A stretch of 32,346 bases of DNA from Candidatus Obscuribacterales bacterium (GTDB lineage Bacteria; Cyanobacteriota; Vampirovibrionia; Obscuribacterales; Obscuribacteraceae): the NCBI GenBank assembly GCA_019746975.1, contig JAIERK010000053.1, forward strand, positions 1 through 32,346, written 5' to 3'. Position 1 is the stretch's first letter. Every line of letters starts with the position of its first letter. Positions 1 to 8,458 of the stretch are shown piece by piece. A program made the translations under genes and the position numbers. The notes under the pieces were generated by a model, which had not been told where the DNA came from, did not search any database, and saw nothing but the letters and a program-made list of their open reading frames with translations.

Positions 1-519
1 CAGTGGGGGATTATTCTCAAAGTCAAAATCGGTACCGGCTCCCACGGTGAAGCCTGTGAGCGGACCGATTACGACATCGTATCTCAGCTCGTCCACATGA
101 TCGGTTGTCTCGGAAAATGAAATGTACGGAACGAGAGTTCGACCCTCAGGCGGCATCTCGCCGTTGGCTTCAGGTACGATCTCGTGAAGCTCCCACTTGT
201 CGCTCATTACATAGTAGGTGTGCCGACCGGCCCGGTTATCGACACGCAAGAGATTGCTATATGGAATCTGCTGCACCCGATCGGACACGTCCATAACGGT
301 TTGTTCCGTCTTCATCTTGTCCAGGATGGGGGTCGAGAGGATGTGAATTCTGAGTTTGTTGGAGCCAAACTGAAGAAGCTGGCCTATCGGGGTAAACTCG
401 CTGACAAGGATAATAACGAGGAAAATTAGCGCTGCGACGGCTAGGCCGACGCGGCTCCGGGAGATTAGCCCCGGCTTCATACCATCGTATTCCGATTGAT
501 TATTTTCTTGTTCGGTCAC
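1..519 (-). CDS. Membrane-anchored protein of unknown function (3' part cut by window edge)
   Basis: The reverse strand is open from a GTG at 519 to the left edge, giving 173 codons without a stop, so the C-terminus lies outside. A TAA directly precedes the GTG in frame, which fixes the start at 519 or at the in-frame ATG at 480. The visible protein has a short polar N-terminus, one hydrophobic segment at about residues 23-40 (VGLAVAALIFLVIILV), then a soluble, mostly polar region. That fits a single-pass, N-in membrane protein. It starts 31 bases after the dehydrogenase stop on the same strand, so co-transcription is likely. I do not recognise the family, and the truncation prevents a functional call. 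The long open frame, N-terminal anchor and operon spacing make the gene itself credible. Confidence 0.7.
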   Translation of the reverse strand, partial: MTEQENNQSEYDGMKPGLISRSRVGLAVAALIFLVIILVSEFTPIGQLLQFGSNKLRIHILSTPILDKMKTEQTVMDVSDRVQQIPYSNLLRVDNRAGRHTYYVMSDKWELHEIVPEANGEMPPEGRTLVPYISFSETTDHVDELRYDVVIGPLTGFTVGAGTDFDFENNPPL

Positions 520-550
520 TTAGAACTCTCAGCTGCCTTTCCAGAAAGCT

Positions 551-1858
551 TTATGGATAGAGCCCGCGCAACCAGCGCGCTTCGACCACCCTATCGATAG
601 CGATACGCATCGCCGCCATCCGCAAGGAGCAGCCGCCATATTGTTCCGACATCTTGAACACTTTGGTCGTGACCCGGTCGACTAGCTCTTCCAGTCGGGA
701 ATAGACTTCGTCTTCCGTCCAGAGCAGTCTCATCAGTCCTTGCACCCATTCGAAATAACCAACGGTCACACCGGTGCCGGTCGTGAGAATATCGGGTACC
801 ACGATAATGCCGCGTGATTCGAGCATCTCATCAGCTTCAGGCGTTACGGCTCCGTTGGCGCCTTCAACGAGAATCTTGCACTTTAACTGATTGGCGTTGT
901 CTCGGTTGACTTGGTTGCTCACCGCACATGGTGCGAGAATGTCACAATCAATGGTGAGGAGATCTTCGTTGCTAATCGGATCACCGCCAGGGCAGCCTTC
1001 TAATGTGTCATGTTTGGCTTTATAGTCCTGGACGACTTGCAAATCGAGTCCGTCACGATTATAGATGCCGCCACGGCTATCGGAAACAGCCATGATCAGG
1101 AATCCCATTGATTTGAGGCTCATCGCGAGCGCGGAGCCCACCTGACCGAAGCCTTGAATCACCACTCGCGGAGTCTTTCTATCCAAATCGTGGTGGCGGA
1201 CTACCTTCCTCGTCACGAGTGCGACACCATATCCAGTGGCATGGTGGGAGCTGAGCGATCCGCCGATCGATTTCGGTTTGCCGGTCACGATCGAAGGAAT
1301 AGTGTTGCCGACGTTGACACTGAATGTATCTAGAATCCAGGCCATTGTCTGTTCGTTGGTGTTCAAGTCGGGTGTCTGGATATCCTGATTTGGTCCAATC
1401 AGTTCTATGATTTCCGAGCAATATCTGCGCGTGGCTCGTTCCAGCTCACCTTGGGAATGATCTCGTGGATCGATGCGGAGACCGCCGTGCGCACCGCCGA
1501 AAGGCAGATTCATTAGGGCGCATTTCCAGGTCATGCGCATCGCCATCGATGCGACTTCGCCCATTGTCAAATTGGCGCTGAATCTCACTCCGCCCATGCC
1601 GGGACCCATTGCAAGATCATGATGTACGCGATACCCGACGAATGAGCGGACTGTGTCGTCATCCATCCTGACCGGCACCATTACCGTCATCGCTCTCTTT
1701 GGATTACGCAGCGGCAAGAGCACATTTTCGTCGAGCTTCATCCAGCGCGTCGTTTTGTCCAGGTATGTCTGGGCCATTTTGAAGTCTTCGGTATCCCACT
1801 CATTTTGAGACTCATCATGGTCTGTTGCCGGCGGCAGTTTTTCTGTAGTGGTCACCAT
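551..1858 (-). CDS. Glu/Leu/Phe/Val dehydrogenase family protein with substituted active-site lysines
   Basis: This 435-residue protein has the two-domain fold of NAD(P)-dependent glutamate dehydrogenases, which interconvert glutamate and 2-oxoglutarate plus ammonia. The ATG at 1858 is preferred over an upstream in-frame start at 1906 because GGAGG sits four bases before it. Visible parts are GGVRF (about 89-93), MTWKCAL (K112), TPDLNTN (D164), the Rossmann glycines GFGQVG, and the family ending YFEWVQGL. The length fits the family. The odd feature is that the conserved catalytic Lys of GGAKGG is His124 (codon CAC at 1487-1489), and the substrate-carboxylate Lys of KGGxR is Met88. K112 and D164 are kept. 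The protein is therefore a clear family member, but ordinary glutamate dehydrogenase activity is doubtful. A regulatory subunit-like role or another substrate is possible. It is the first gene of a likely two-gene operon. Confidence 0.85.
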   Translation of the reverse strand: MVTTTEKLPPATDHDESQNEWDTEDFKMAQTYLDKTTRWMKLDENVLLPLRNPKRAMTVMVPVRMDDDTVRSFVGYRVHHDLAMGPGMGGVRFSANLTMGEVASMAMRMTWKCALMNLPFGGAHGGLRIDPRDHSQGELERATRRYCSEIIELIGPNQDIQTPDLNTNEQTMAWILDTFSVNVGNTIPSIVTGKPKSIGGSLSSHHATGYGVALVTRKVVRHHDLDRKTPRVVIQGFGQVGSALAMSLKSMGFLIMAVSDSRGGIYNRDGLDLQVVQDYKAKHDTLEGCPGGDPISNEDLLTIDCDILAPCAVSNQVNRDNANQLKCKILVEGANGAVTPEADEMLESRGIIVVPDILTTGTGVTVGYFEWVQGLMRLLWTEDEVYSRLEELVDRVTTKVFKMSEQYGGCSLRMAAMRIAIDRVVEARWLRGLYP

Positions 1859-2070
1859 TACTCCTCCAGGGGCGCGAGAACTCGCAAAGAAGCGACACGA
1901 TATCAATCCGTTTGCAACGGCAACTGAAATTGTACTCCTAAGCCTGTCTATAGCTCTGTTTGCGCCATTCTTTTTTAAAGAAGTTAAATCCTGACCGGGA
2001 TAGTCAAGAAGTTTGAGCCCGAATGGGTAAGTTTGTCAGTAGTTTTGCAACCCGAATTCTGTCATAGTTG

Positions 2071-3852
2071 ATGTGCATCGGTGGACGTAAGGCGGACGTG
2101 GCGATCGAGCAAGATCAGAGCTTCTGTTCCAAATGTGGCTTCGTCGCTACAGGCGACGAACAGACTTGTCCAGCCGACGGCAGCAAATTGAGCCAACCCG
2201 CAGGCTACGTTGGCGCGACCCTTCTTGATAAGTATCAGATTCTGCAGGAGCTTGGCTCTGGCGGAATGAGCGTGGTCTATAAGGTCCGGCACAAGATGAT
2301 GGACCGGATAGAGGCGCTCAAGATGCTCCGCAAGGAGCTCGTTCATGACGCCAGCTTTAAGCGCTTCCAGCAGGAGTCTCAGGCCGTTGCGGCGCTCAGG
2401 CATGTCAATGTAGTCAAAGTACTTGATTTTGGCGTCCTCGAGGATGAGAGCGCCTACCTGACAATGGAGTTCCTCGAGGGCAAGGATCTCGCCGCGATTA
2501 TGAAAAATGAGCGGATACTCGACGTCGAGCGAGCCATGCCTCTGTTCTTGCAGATCTGCGAGGGGCTTTTCCACGCCCACAGTCATAACGTTGTTCATCG
2601 AGACATCAAGCCCGGCAATATCATTATTACGCACGACACCAACGGCAAAGAGCTGGCCGTGATCGTCGACTTCGGAATAGCAAAACTGGCGGGTCCCGAC
2701 GGCTCATCCATCTCCAAGCTCACCCGCACGGGAGAAATTTTCGGCAGTCCGTTGTATATGAGTCCTGAGCAGTGTAGCGGCAAAAAGCTAGATGAGCGGA
2801 CCGACATTTATGCGGTTGGCTGCATGTTCTATCGAGCGCTCACCGGTATTCCTCCGTTCTACGGTGCCACCCCGATGGATACGATGATGAGTCAGATCCA
2901 AGACGATGCCCGACCGTTTCAATTGGTGTGCCCGGAGCTTTCCTTTCCAGCCTCGCTTGAATCAGCAATCCTCAAGTGTCTGGCTAAGGATCCTAAAGAA
3001 AGATTCGTCAGCATGAATGAGTTGCGAAAAGCACTCCTGGGGTCCGTCGGTCTTCCAGTCACCGATTTGCAAATCACCGGTCCAAACAAATTGGTATCGT
3101 CTCGAGATGATGATACCGAAAGAGGTGCCGAAGTGACGCAAGGAACGACAACTTCGCGACTGCGCCTTGAGCAGGACGAAATGAAAGATTCTCTGGCTGG
3201 GACTGTCGAGAACGAGCCTCTGGTGAGCCGATCGGTCAAGATGATTGCTATCGGCCTGAGTGTTCTGGCCGTGGCGGTCGGCGTGTCGGCCTACGTGTTC
3301 TTGCCGTCGGTTTTCAACCGACAAGCCAGTGCCGACGGCGGTAATCAGTCGCATCAATCGATTACTACCAGAGATGATGTATTTTCAGAGAAACAGATGG
3401 CGACCACGAGCCGGTTAGATAGCAAGTTGCCGCACTGTTATATTGGTAGCCTCAAAGTATTCAGTGACTGGCGCTGTTGCTCCGATCAGGCCGAATCGCT
3501 GTCTTCCAACGGACCTGGTTCTGGACCCGAACAGGGAGATGTTTATACAATCGCCTATTCCAGAGATCGTGGTTCGGACCTGAAAGCAATAGCACAGTCC
3601 GAATTTGCGCTGTTGGCGAAGAGCGGCATCAGCGCGGATGGATCTGCCAGCGTTTTGAAGCTCGGTACCGATGTGAAAGTCGAGGCGATTCTTCAGGTAC
3701 TCGATTACGGGCAAAAAATGAAAGGCGCCGTGATCTTCTACAGCGACAATGGGCAGCCCAATGCACTGCAGATAGTGCCACGAAAAGGGAGCAAAACGGA
3801 CCTGGTTAGTTTTATCGAAAATAATGTAGTTTCAGCGTTTTTAACGCAGTAG
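2071..3852 (+). CDS. Receptor-type Ser/Thr protein kinase with N-terminal zinc-ribbon-like motif
   Basis: This is a PknB-like kinase of 593 residues. The N-terminus carries CSKC (C19, C22) and a later Cys-Pro-x-Asp (C33), resembling half a zinc ribbon. The kinase domain spans about 50-315: glycine loop GSGGMSVVY, ATP lysine K84 in ALKML, catalytic HRDIKPGN (D178, K180, N183), DFG (D200) and activation segment end SPEQ. All catalytic residues are present, so it should be active. A linker precedes one transmembrane helix (about 389-410, IAIGLSVLAVAVGVSAYVFL). About 180 residues of unknown fold then lie outside the membrane and presumably sense a signal. I chose ATG 2071; TTG 2068 and GTG 2098 are alternatives, and none has a strong ribosome site. 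The gene is divergent from the dehydrogenase and ends four bases before the convergent peptidase gene. Confidence 0.88.
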   Translation: MCIGGRKADVAIEQDQSFCSKCGFVATGDEQTCPADGSKLSQPAGYVGATLLDKYQILQELGSGGMSVVYKVRHKMMDRIEALKMLRKELVHDASFKRFQQESQAVAALRHVNVVKVLDFGVLEDESAYLTMEFLEGKDLAAIMKNERILDVERAMPLFLQICEGLFHAHSHNVVHRDIKPGNIIITHDTNGKELAVIVDFGIAKLAGPDGSSISKLTRTGEIFGSPLYMSPEQCSGKKLDERTDIYAVGCMFYRALTGIPPFYGATPMDTMMSQIQDDARPFQLVCPELSFPASLESAILKCLAKDPKERFVSMNELRKALLGSVGLPVTDLQITGPNKLVSSRDDDTERGAEVTQGTTTSRLRLEQDEMKDSLAGTVENEPLVSRSVKMIAIGLSVLAVAVGVSAYVFLPSVFNRQASADGGNQSHQSITTRDDVFSEKQMATTSRLDSKLPHCYIGSLKVFSDWRCCSDQAESLSSNGPGSGPEQGDVYTIAYSRDRGSDLKAIAQSEFALLAKSGISADGSASVLKLGTDVKVEAILQVLDYGQKMKGAVIFYSDNGQPNALQIVPRKGSKTDLVSFIENNVVSAFLTQ

Positions 3853-3856
3853 ACCT

Positions 3857-4816
3857 CTACTTGTCGCGTTTAATCAGCTTTGTCGACGTCGATTTGCCGG
3901 GCAGTTTTTTCTTTAATGTGCCTATACCGTAGGTGTACCAAACGGTCGTGCCTAGTAGTACTACCGATAGTGTCGCCCACAGAAAGCTCCAGAATAATGA
4001 CGGCAAAATGAAGTTATGTTCCATGACCGTTGCATCAGACCATGCCGTAGATCCGAAAATGGAGGCAGAGAGGACCACGCTTATCGAACGCAGGCTGTCC
4101 ATGGCTGTATAAATTGCGAGGAAGAGAACCACGAGGTTGGCTTTGGCGTCTTTCAATTTGACACCAAGATAGATTGTCACCGCCGACATGGCTACTCCCC
4201 AGAGCAAGCTGAACAGCGCTTGCACGAAGATCGGTGAAAAGATGGTCGGGGCGATGAAAAAGACTGATGCTATTCCCATCATCGAGCCCATGCCCACCAG
4301 AAGTGCTTTGGAAAGTCTGTGGAACTGGCTCAAATAGACGAGCGAACAGCCAAAAAAGGCTGTCCCCAGATAGCCAGCCTGCGTCACGAGAAATGGGATC
4401 CCGCCATGCGCCATGGTCAGGCCTCCGTGTCCCTGTCCATCAGCCACGATGGTCATACCAGAGACATATCCGCCTGTGAGCACGCACATTATCGCGTGAC
4501 TCATCTCGTGCACCATGGTGGCAAACTGGTTGAGCGGTGTGAATAAGAGTTCCGCACCTGGAACTTTGGACAGTATCACGCTGAGCACTACAATGCCCCA
4601 GAAAAGCGTCAGCTTTTTCGAGGTCCCGTGAGTCGCGAATAGGGTGTCGCGCACCTCGCTCTGGGTGGACTCGATTGAAAGGCTAGAGCTATTGTCCTTG
4701 GCTGAAACTTCGGCTTCCAACTTCGCCAGTTTGTCTTTGTGCGCGTCGGAAGACTCGACATTGTCTTTGCCTACTCGAAATTTGAATTTCTGCTTTTCGC
4801 CAACTTTCTTGGTCAT
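3857..4816 (-). CDS. M50B-like membrane metallopeptidase
   Basis: This 319-residue polytopic membrane protein carries the zinc-peptidase motif HEMSH (HExxH, H103-H107) at the start of a hydrophobic block, followed by a Gly-rich stretch (TGGYVSGMTI). That resembles the M50B-like group related to site-2 proteases, which cut substrates within the membrane. The first ~70 residues are charged and cytoplasmic, then about seven hydrophobic segments follow. ATG 4816 was preferred over an in-frame ATG at 4912, because the longer form would overlap the start of the divergent methyltransferase and adds an atypical leader. No strong ribosome site is seen for either. The classic third zinc ligand (an Asp in NxxPxxxLDG) is not obvious, so peptidase activity is family-based inference. 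Its stop lies four bases from that of the convergent kinase. Confidence 0.7.
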   Translation of the reverse strand: MTKKVGEKQKFKFRVGKDNVESSDAHKDKLAKLEAEVSAKDNSSSLSIESTQSEVRDTLFATHGTSKKLTLFWGIVVLSVILSKVPGAELLFTPLNQFATMVHEMSHAIMCVLTGGYVSGMTIVADGQGHGGLTMAHGGIPFLVTQAGYLGTAFFGCSLVYLSQFHRLSKALLVGMGSMMGIASVFFIAPTIFSPIFVQALFSLLWGVAMSAVTIYLGVKLKDAKANLVVLFLAIYTAMDSLRSISVVLSASIFGSTAWSDATVMEHNFILPSLFWSFLWATLSVVLLGTTVWYTYGIGTLKKKLPGKSTSTKLIKRDK

Positions 4817-4931
4817 GTTTAACCAACTCGACTTTAGACTTCTTCGGTAATAACTGGCTGTTCGGAGGAATAAGATTGAAGCAATGTGCGATCCGCCGAA
4901 GTTATCTCTCATTGTACCGAAGGATTGTGGA

Positions 4932-5579
4932 ATGACTAAGTCAAATTCGGAGTTGAATGAGAAAGACGACCATATACACAGGCAGCGAGCCTACTTTGAC
5001 AGATATTCTGAATTCTTTTGCCGCCCAATTCCGGAGGAGATTCAAGCGCGCACCAGGCACATTGTGCAGTGCGCCAATCTTGCCGCCGATTCTCGCGTCT
5101 TAGATGTGGGAACGGGTGTCGGCTGTCTCATCAATCACTTTTTCGAATTCGGAGTCCAACCCACCAACCTGGTCGGACTCGATCTGTCAGAGAAAATGTT
5201 AAGCGAAGCACGATCGCGATTCGGTAACGTGCACTTTTGCCAGAAAGACATAGCCTCGGCGCATCCGGACGATTTCCCATCACATATAAGAGTTTTTGAT
5301 GTAGTTTTCTTCAATGCTTGTTTCGGGAATATGTTTGATCAGATGGAGGCTTTGAGAGCAGCCGTTAAGCTGTTGGCGGGAGAGGGGCGCGTTATTATCA
5401 GTCATCCCCTGGGTGTGGAGTTTCAAGAATCTCTCCATCTCAACGAACCGGACATCGTCCCGCATCGACTTCCGGGTGACAGAACCCTGAGCGAATGGTG
5501 CTCGCAGTTGAATCTTTCAATCGTCCACTCTGATATTCGAAACGAGTTCTACCTGGTCAACCTGAAGAAGAACAAATAA
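4932..5579 (+). CDS. Class I SAM-dependent methyltransferase
   Basis: This 215-residue protein has the Rossmann-type methyltransferase signature. Motif I is VLDVGTGVGCL, followed by an acidic strand end (LVGLDLSEKML) that would hold the ribose hydroxyls of S-adenosylmethionine. Next come a QKDIAS region and a hydrophobic strand FDVVFFNACFGNM, as in the Methyltransf_11/25 families. The substrate cannot be told. ATG 4932 is preferred to the in-frame ATG 4884 because AAGGA precedes it by seven bases. It is divergent from the M50B-like gene and 30 bases upstream of the proline-rich protein gene, so those two may form an operon. Ubiquinone/menaquinone-type or small-molecule methylation are both possible. 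Confidence 0.82.
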   Translation: MTKSNSELNEKDDHIHRQRAYFDRYSEFFCRPIPEEIQARTRHIVQCANLAADSRVLDVGTGVGCLINHFFEFGVQPTNLVGLDLSEKMLSEARSRFGNVHFCQKDIASAHPDDFPSHIRVFDVVFFNACFGNMFDQMEALRAAVKLLAGEGRVIISHPLGVEFQESLHLNEPDIVPHRLPGDRTLSEWCSQLNLSIVHSDIRNEFYLVNLKKNK

Positions 5580-5609
5580 CTCAATTATTGAATCGCTCGA
5601 GGTTATTTC

Positions 5610-8093
5610 ATGCGCGACAATGACGAAAAGAGACCGCAACTGGGCAGCACTCCTCCTCCTCAGGAGAAGCCCGACCTTAAACGTCGAATATTGGAGACCA
5701 AGCAGCGATATCTCAGCTCGATGAAGGATAAGTTCACCGGCGAAGAGACATCCAGGTGGCTGCACAGCATTGAAGAGAGTCCCGGAGCTGCTGAAGAGAC
5801 AATCATGACCGGTAGCCTGGTTGATGACTCTCTGGTTTCTATGCCGGCTTTGATGGATATTCTTTTCGATCATTTGCAGCGCTATTCATTCGAGCTCAAC
5901 AAAGTTTCGACCGATGCAGACGTAAAAATCAATTGCGAGCGTCCGGCAGGTTGGCAGGAAAAAGTCGAGTTCCTGGCTAAGATTCGATACATGCGCGGTC
6001 ATCTATCCACCCGCTATTGGACTTTCATAATTTGGGCGGAAGAGGCGCAGGCACTTGGATTTTTCATCCCGACTGATTTTTTGATGGGCTTCACACCTAA
6101 TGGCGGAGATTTCCCACCATATATCAAGATCAACCGAATGCCTTCCAACACCGACGAGGGGGTTGTTTGGGGAATCGAAGGCAAGACACTTCTTGTCTCT
6201 GAGGTTCCGAGATTGGCTAGGCGTCTGATTACCCATTTGATCAAAGTAGCAACTGGACAGGCTTCGTCTGACGAACGGTTCACCTTTTCGAGCTCTGAAT
6301 CCAACGTCGTTGCGCAAGTTATACCAGAGCGTCCGTATGACACTGATAGCTTCCTCGAAGGACAATCCGATTTGTACGGTAGTGACAGCGGAAGTCACTC
6401 CGAAACTCGTTCTCAGAAATTGAAGAGGTTGATGGACGAGGCTGGAAAACAGGAAGATCTCGATCGGGCCATCCAAACCAATGAAGTGCGAAAGCTGGTT
6501 GGCGTAGCTGAGCGTTCTGGACAAGCTCAACCAGCCGTATTTAGAGCACCCGAAGGCTCAACGCGCTCCAACGGACCTGAGACTCTGCCCGGTGCCGGTG
6601 CGCCACCTGCATTCATGGCTCCTGGCGGCGGATTCCCTCCGCCGACAGGACAGACTCGACCATTTCCGGGATTTGCTCCGGCTCCAGGAGCGATGCCGCC
6701 ACCTCCCGGTCAAATGGCTTCTCTACCCGGCAGCGGCATCGCACCTCCAGGAGGTGCTCCACCTCTGCCGATGCCTCCAGGCGGATTTGGTGCCGGTGGA
6801 TTTTCAGCACCAGGGGCGCCACCACCGCCTCCGCCAGCCGCTCCAGGTCTGCAACCGCAGATCGGACAACTCAGTTCAGACTCACACCAAGCGATGCCGG
6901 CTATGCCTCCATCGGCTCCTCCGCCGATGACTCCCGGCGTGCCGTCTGGTCTTCCCCTCGGTCCTGGGAGCCCACCGCCGATGCCTGCGCCCGCGTTGCG
7001 CAGCACGGCCGATGAAGCCCAATTCGGAATGCCGCCAACTAACCATAACGATAACTCCGTTCCAATGCCTCCTCCTCCTCCTCCTCCTCAGCCGTTGCCA
7101 CAAGCGCCATTGCAGCCACCAGCCTCGGTTTTCGCTGCTCCTCCTCTGGGAGTATCTACAGCGCTTTTGCCGGAGCACTCCGGTATGCACTCCACTACTC
7201 CGATAGAGGATATCGATGACCAACCCGCACCCTGGCTCAAGCTCGCGCAGGAGAGTAAAAGGGCTGACAGTCCTCCGGCAGCGCCTGTGAGCGTGCCCAC
7301 GCCGCCGCCTGCTTTGCCGACTTCCAGCCACCAGGACATGCAACCAGCTTTCAGCAATGTTACGCGATCGGCTCCCCAGGCTCCTCAGCCTCCGTCGCAG
7401 CTTCCACCGCTTCCAGCGCCACCGCTTCCAGCGCCACCGCTTCCGGCGCCACCGGCACAGGAAGAAAAGGCTGCTCCGCTTCCAGATTCGCCACCACAAT
7501 CGCGAGGTTTGGCGGGGCTGGTTCGGCGCAACGTTGATCCCGGCCACCTCGCGCCGCCGACCTCTATGCCGGCTCCGCCGGCTCCAGCGCCCCCTCCAGC
7601 ACCTCAGGAGCCACCGGTTGCGCCATCGACGCCTCAACCGGCCGTCCCGACGCCGGTTACTGATCTCGCACACCTGTTCTCACCTCCGCCGGCTCCGGCC
7701 CCAGCTCCATCGTCCGGCCCCGACCTTTCTTCCTTGTTCTCGGCTCCAGAGGCGGAAATCCCCGGCCTTCCTCAAGAGCCCGCCTCAAAGGATCGTGAGG
7801 CTCCAGCCAGGCAGACGCTCACGTCGCTGCTTAAGCCGGATCAAAATCTGACCTCTTCAGAACCTGATGACATTGTCAAATTGGTTGATTTCGCACAAAA
7901 GACAGCAATCGATAAGCTCGGCGCCATTATTTTCGAAATTGATAAGGCAATGCGAACGCTTCAAGAGGTTGGCGTTGAAGCCATGCAGAGTAGCAATTTT
8001 GAGAACGTGCAGCTCGTCATGGAGCACACAAAACGGCTCAAAAATACTAAAGATCGACTAACTCAACTGGTTACGGAAATCTCCGATATCTAA
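5610..8093 (+). CDS. Large proline-rich protein with conserved-looking terminal domains
   Basis: I do not recognise this 827-residue protein. The N-terminal ~230 residues look folded, with mixed charged and aromatic composition and a core such as YMRGHLSTRYWTFIIWAEEA. A charged linker leads into about 390 residues (roughly 300-690) dominated by Pro, Ala, Gly and Met with polyproline runs (PPPPPPP) and LPAPP repeats. The last ~110 residues are predicted helical (from DDIVKLVDFAQKT to QLVTEISDI). No signal peptide or membrane helix is visible, so it is probably cytoplasmic. GAGG lies seven bases before the ATG. The architecture, two ordered ends joined by a disordered Pro-rich tether, suggests a scaffold or adaptor. 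That is inference from composition only. The long reading frames on the opposite strand here are artefacts of the biased codons. Confidence 0.85.
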   Translation: MRDNDEKRPQLGSTPPPQEKPDLKRRILETKQRYLSSMKDKFTGEETSRWLHSIEESPGAAEETIMTGSLVDDSLVSMPALMDILFDHLQRYSFELNKVSTDADVKINCERPAGWQEKVEFLAKIRYMRGHLSTRYWTFIIWAEEAQALGFFIPTDFLMGFTPNGGDFPPYIKINRMPSNTDEGVVWGIEGKTLLVSEVPRLARRLITHLIKVATGQASSDERFTFSSSESNVVAQVIPERPYDTDSFLEGQSDLYGSDSGSHSETRSQKLKRLMDEAGKQEDLDRAIQTNEVRKLVGVAERSGQAQPAVFRAPEGSTRSNGPETLPGAGAPPAFMAPGGGFPPPTGQTRPFPGFAPAPGAMPPPPGQMASLPGSGIAPPGGAPPLPMPPGGFGAGGFSAPGAPPPPPPAAPGLQPQIGQLSSDSHQAMPAMPPSAPPPMTPGVPSGLPLGPGSPPPMPAPALRSTADEAQFGMPPTNHNDNSVPMPPPPPPPQPLPQAPLQPPASVFAAPPLGVSTALLPEHSGMHSTTPIEDIDDQPAPWLKLAQESKRADSPPAAPVSVPTPPPALPTSSHQDMQPAFSNVTRSAPQAPQPPSQLPPLPAPPLPAPPLPAPPAQEEKAAPLPDSPPQSRGLAGLVRRNVDPGHLAPPTSMPAPPAPAPPPAPQEPPVAPSTPQPAVPTPVTDLAHLFSPPPAPAPAPSSGPDLSSLFSAPEAEIPGLPQEPASKDREAPARQTLTSLLKPDQNLTSSEPDDIVKLVDFAQKTAIDKLGAIIFEIDKAMRTLQEVGVEAMQSSNFENVQLVMEHTKRLKNTKDRLTQLVTEISDI
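7406..7450 (+). repeat. Three 15-bp tandem repeats encoding LPAPP
   Basis: Three head-to-tail copies of a 15-base unit (accgcttccagcgcc; the third copy differs by one base) lie inside the proline-rich gene and encode repeated LPAPP. The unit length is a multiple of three, so copy-number change would alter linker length without breaking the frame. Confidence 0.85.
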
Positions 8094-8279
8094 TATCGTA
8101 TCGAGTTTCAGGTTTCTGGTGTTTAGTCACTAAATGAGCTCGTCATCAATTAGATAGATCCAACGCGCGTTTAAAGGCGCAGGAGCTGGGAGCCGAACTC
8201 CGGCGAGAATGGCGCGATCTTGCTTGGTGGCGGCCAGCGCTCCGTATTACGCAACTCCGGAGCGGATTGCCAAGTGTGC

Positions 8280-8314
8280 AAAAAGAAATCTGCCGGAGCT
8301 GGAAGCCCCGGCAG
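8280..8314 (-). terminator. Intrinsic terminator downstream of tRNA-Ser
   Basis: On the minus strand an 11-bp stem (one G-U pair) with a 3-base loop occupies 8290-8314, outer arms CTGCCGG and CCGGCAG. It is followed by a T-rich tail (ATTTCTTTTT). It lies 8 bases after the tRNA 3' end and is oriented to end that transcript. Confidence 0.85.
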
Positions 8315-8321
8315 TTGGATA

Positions 8322-8411
8322 CGGAGAGGGTGGGATTCGAACCCACGGTACAGTTTTTGACCATACAACTTCTTAGCAGGAAGCCGCTTTCGACCACTCA
8401 GCCACCTCTCC
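8322..8411 (-). tRNA. tRNA-Ser (anticodon GCU)
   Basis: This 90-base class II tRNA has a perfect 7-bp acceptor stem (GGAGAGG with CCTCTCC) and a G discriminator. The D-arm contains TGGCTGAGTGG. The anticodon loop CTGCTAA sits on a GCTTC/GAAGT stem with one G-U pair. A long variable arm is followed by the T-arm GTGGG-TTCGAAT-CCCAC. The long variable arm and GCU anticodon identify serine, reading AGC/AGU codons. The 3' CCA is not encoded and must be added after transcription. The gene follows cdsA on the same strand, with its own candidate -10 box upstream and an intrinsic terminator downstream. Confidence 0.96.
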
Positions 8412-8422
8412 AGGCAGCAATA

Positions 8423-8428
8423 AGTATA
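8423..8428 (-). promoter_or_regulatory. Candidate -10 box for tRNA-Ser
   Basis: TATACT on the minus strand matches five of six bases of the TATAAT consensus and ends 11 bases before the tRNA 5' end, a normal distance. No good -35 hexamer is seen at 16-18 bases, so the assignment rests on position and the -10 match only. Confidence 0.4.
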
Positions 8429-8458
8429 TGATACCAGGCGAAAAATGGATATTCTGCG

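Noticed and set aside
2062..2634. 190-codon frame on the minus strand
   Set aside because: It lies wholly opposite the zinc-ribbon and kinase N-lobe of the receptor kinase, whose motifs are clear on the plus strand.
6882..7673. Long Arg-rich reading frame on the minus strand
   Set aside because: It is the antisense shadow of the proline-rich gene. The reversed Pro and Ala codons give Arg, Trp and Gly runs with no domain character.
8238..8264. 7-bp inverted repeat CGCTCCG/CGGAGCG as terminator of the proline-rich gene
   Set aside because: The 13-base loop is long and no T-run follows on either strand.
8146..8397. 83-codon frame on the minus strand
   Set aside because: It runs through the tRNA-Ser gene and its terminator.
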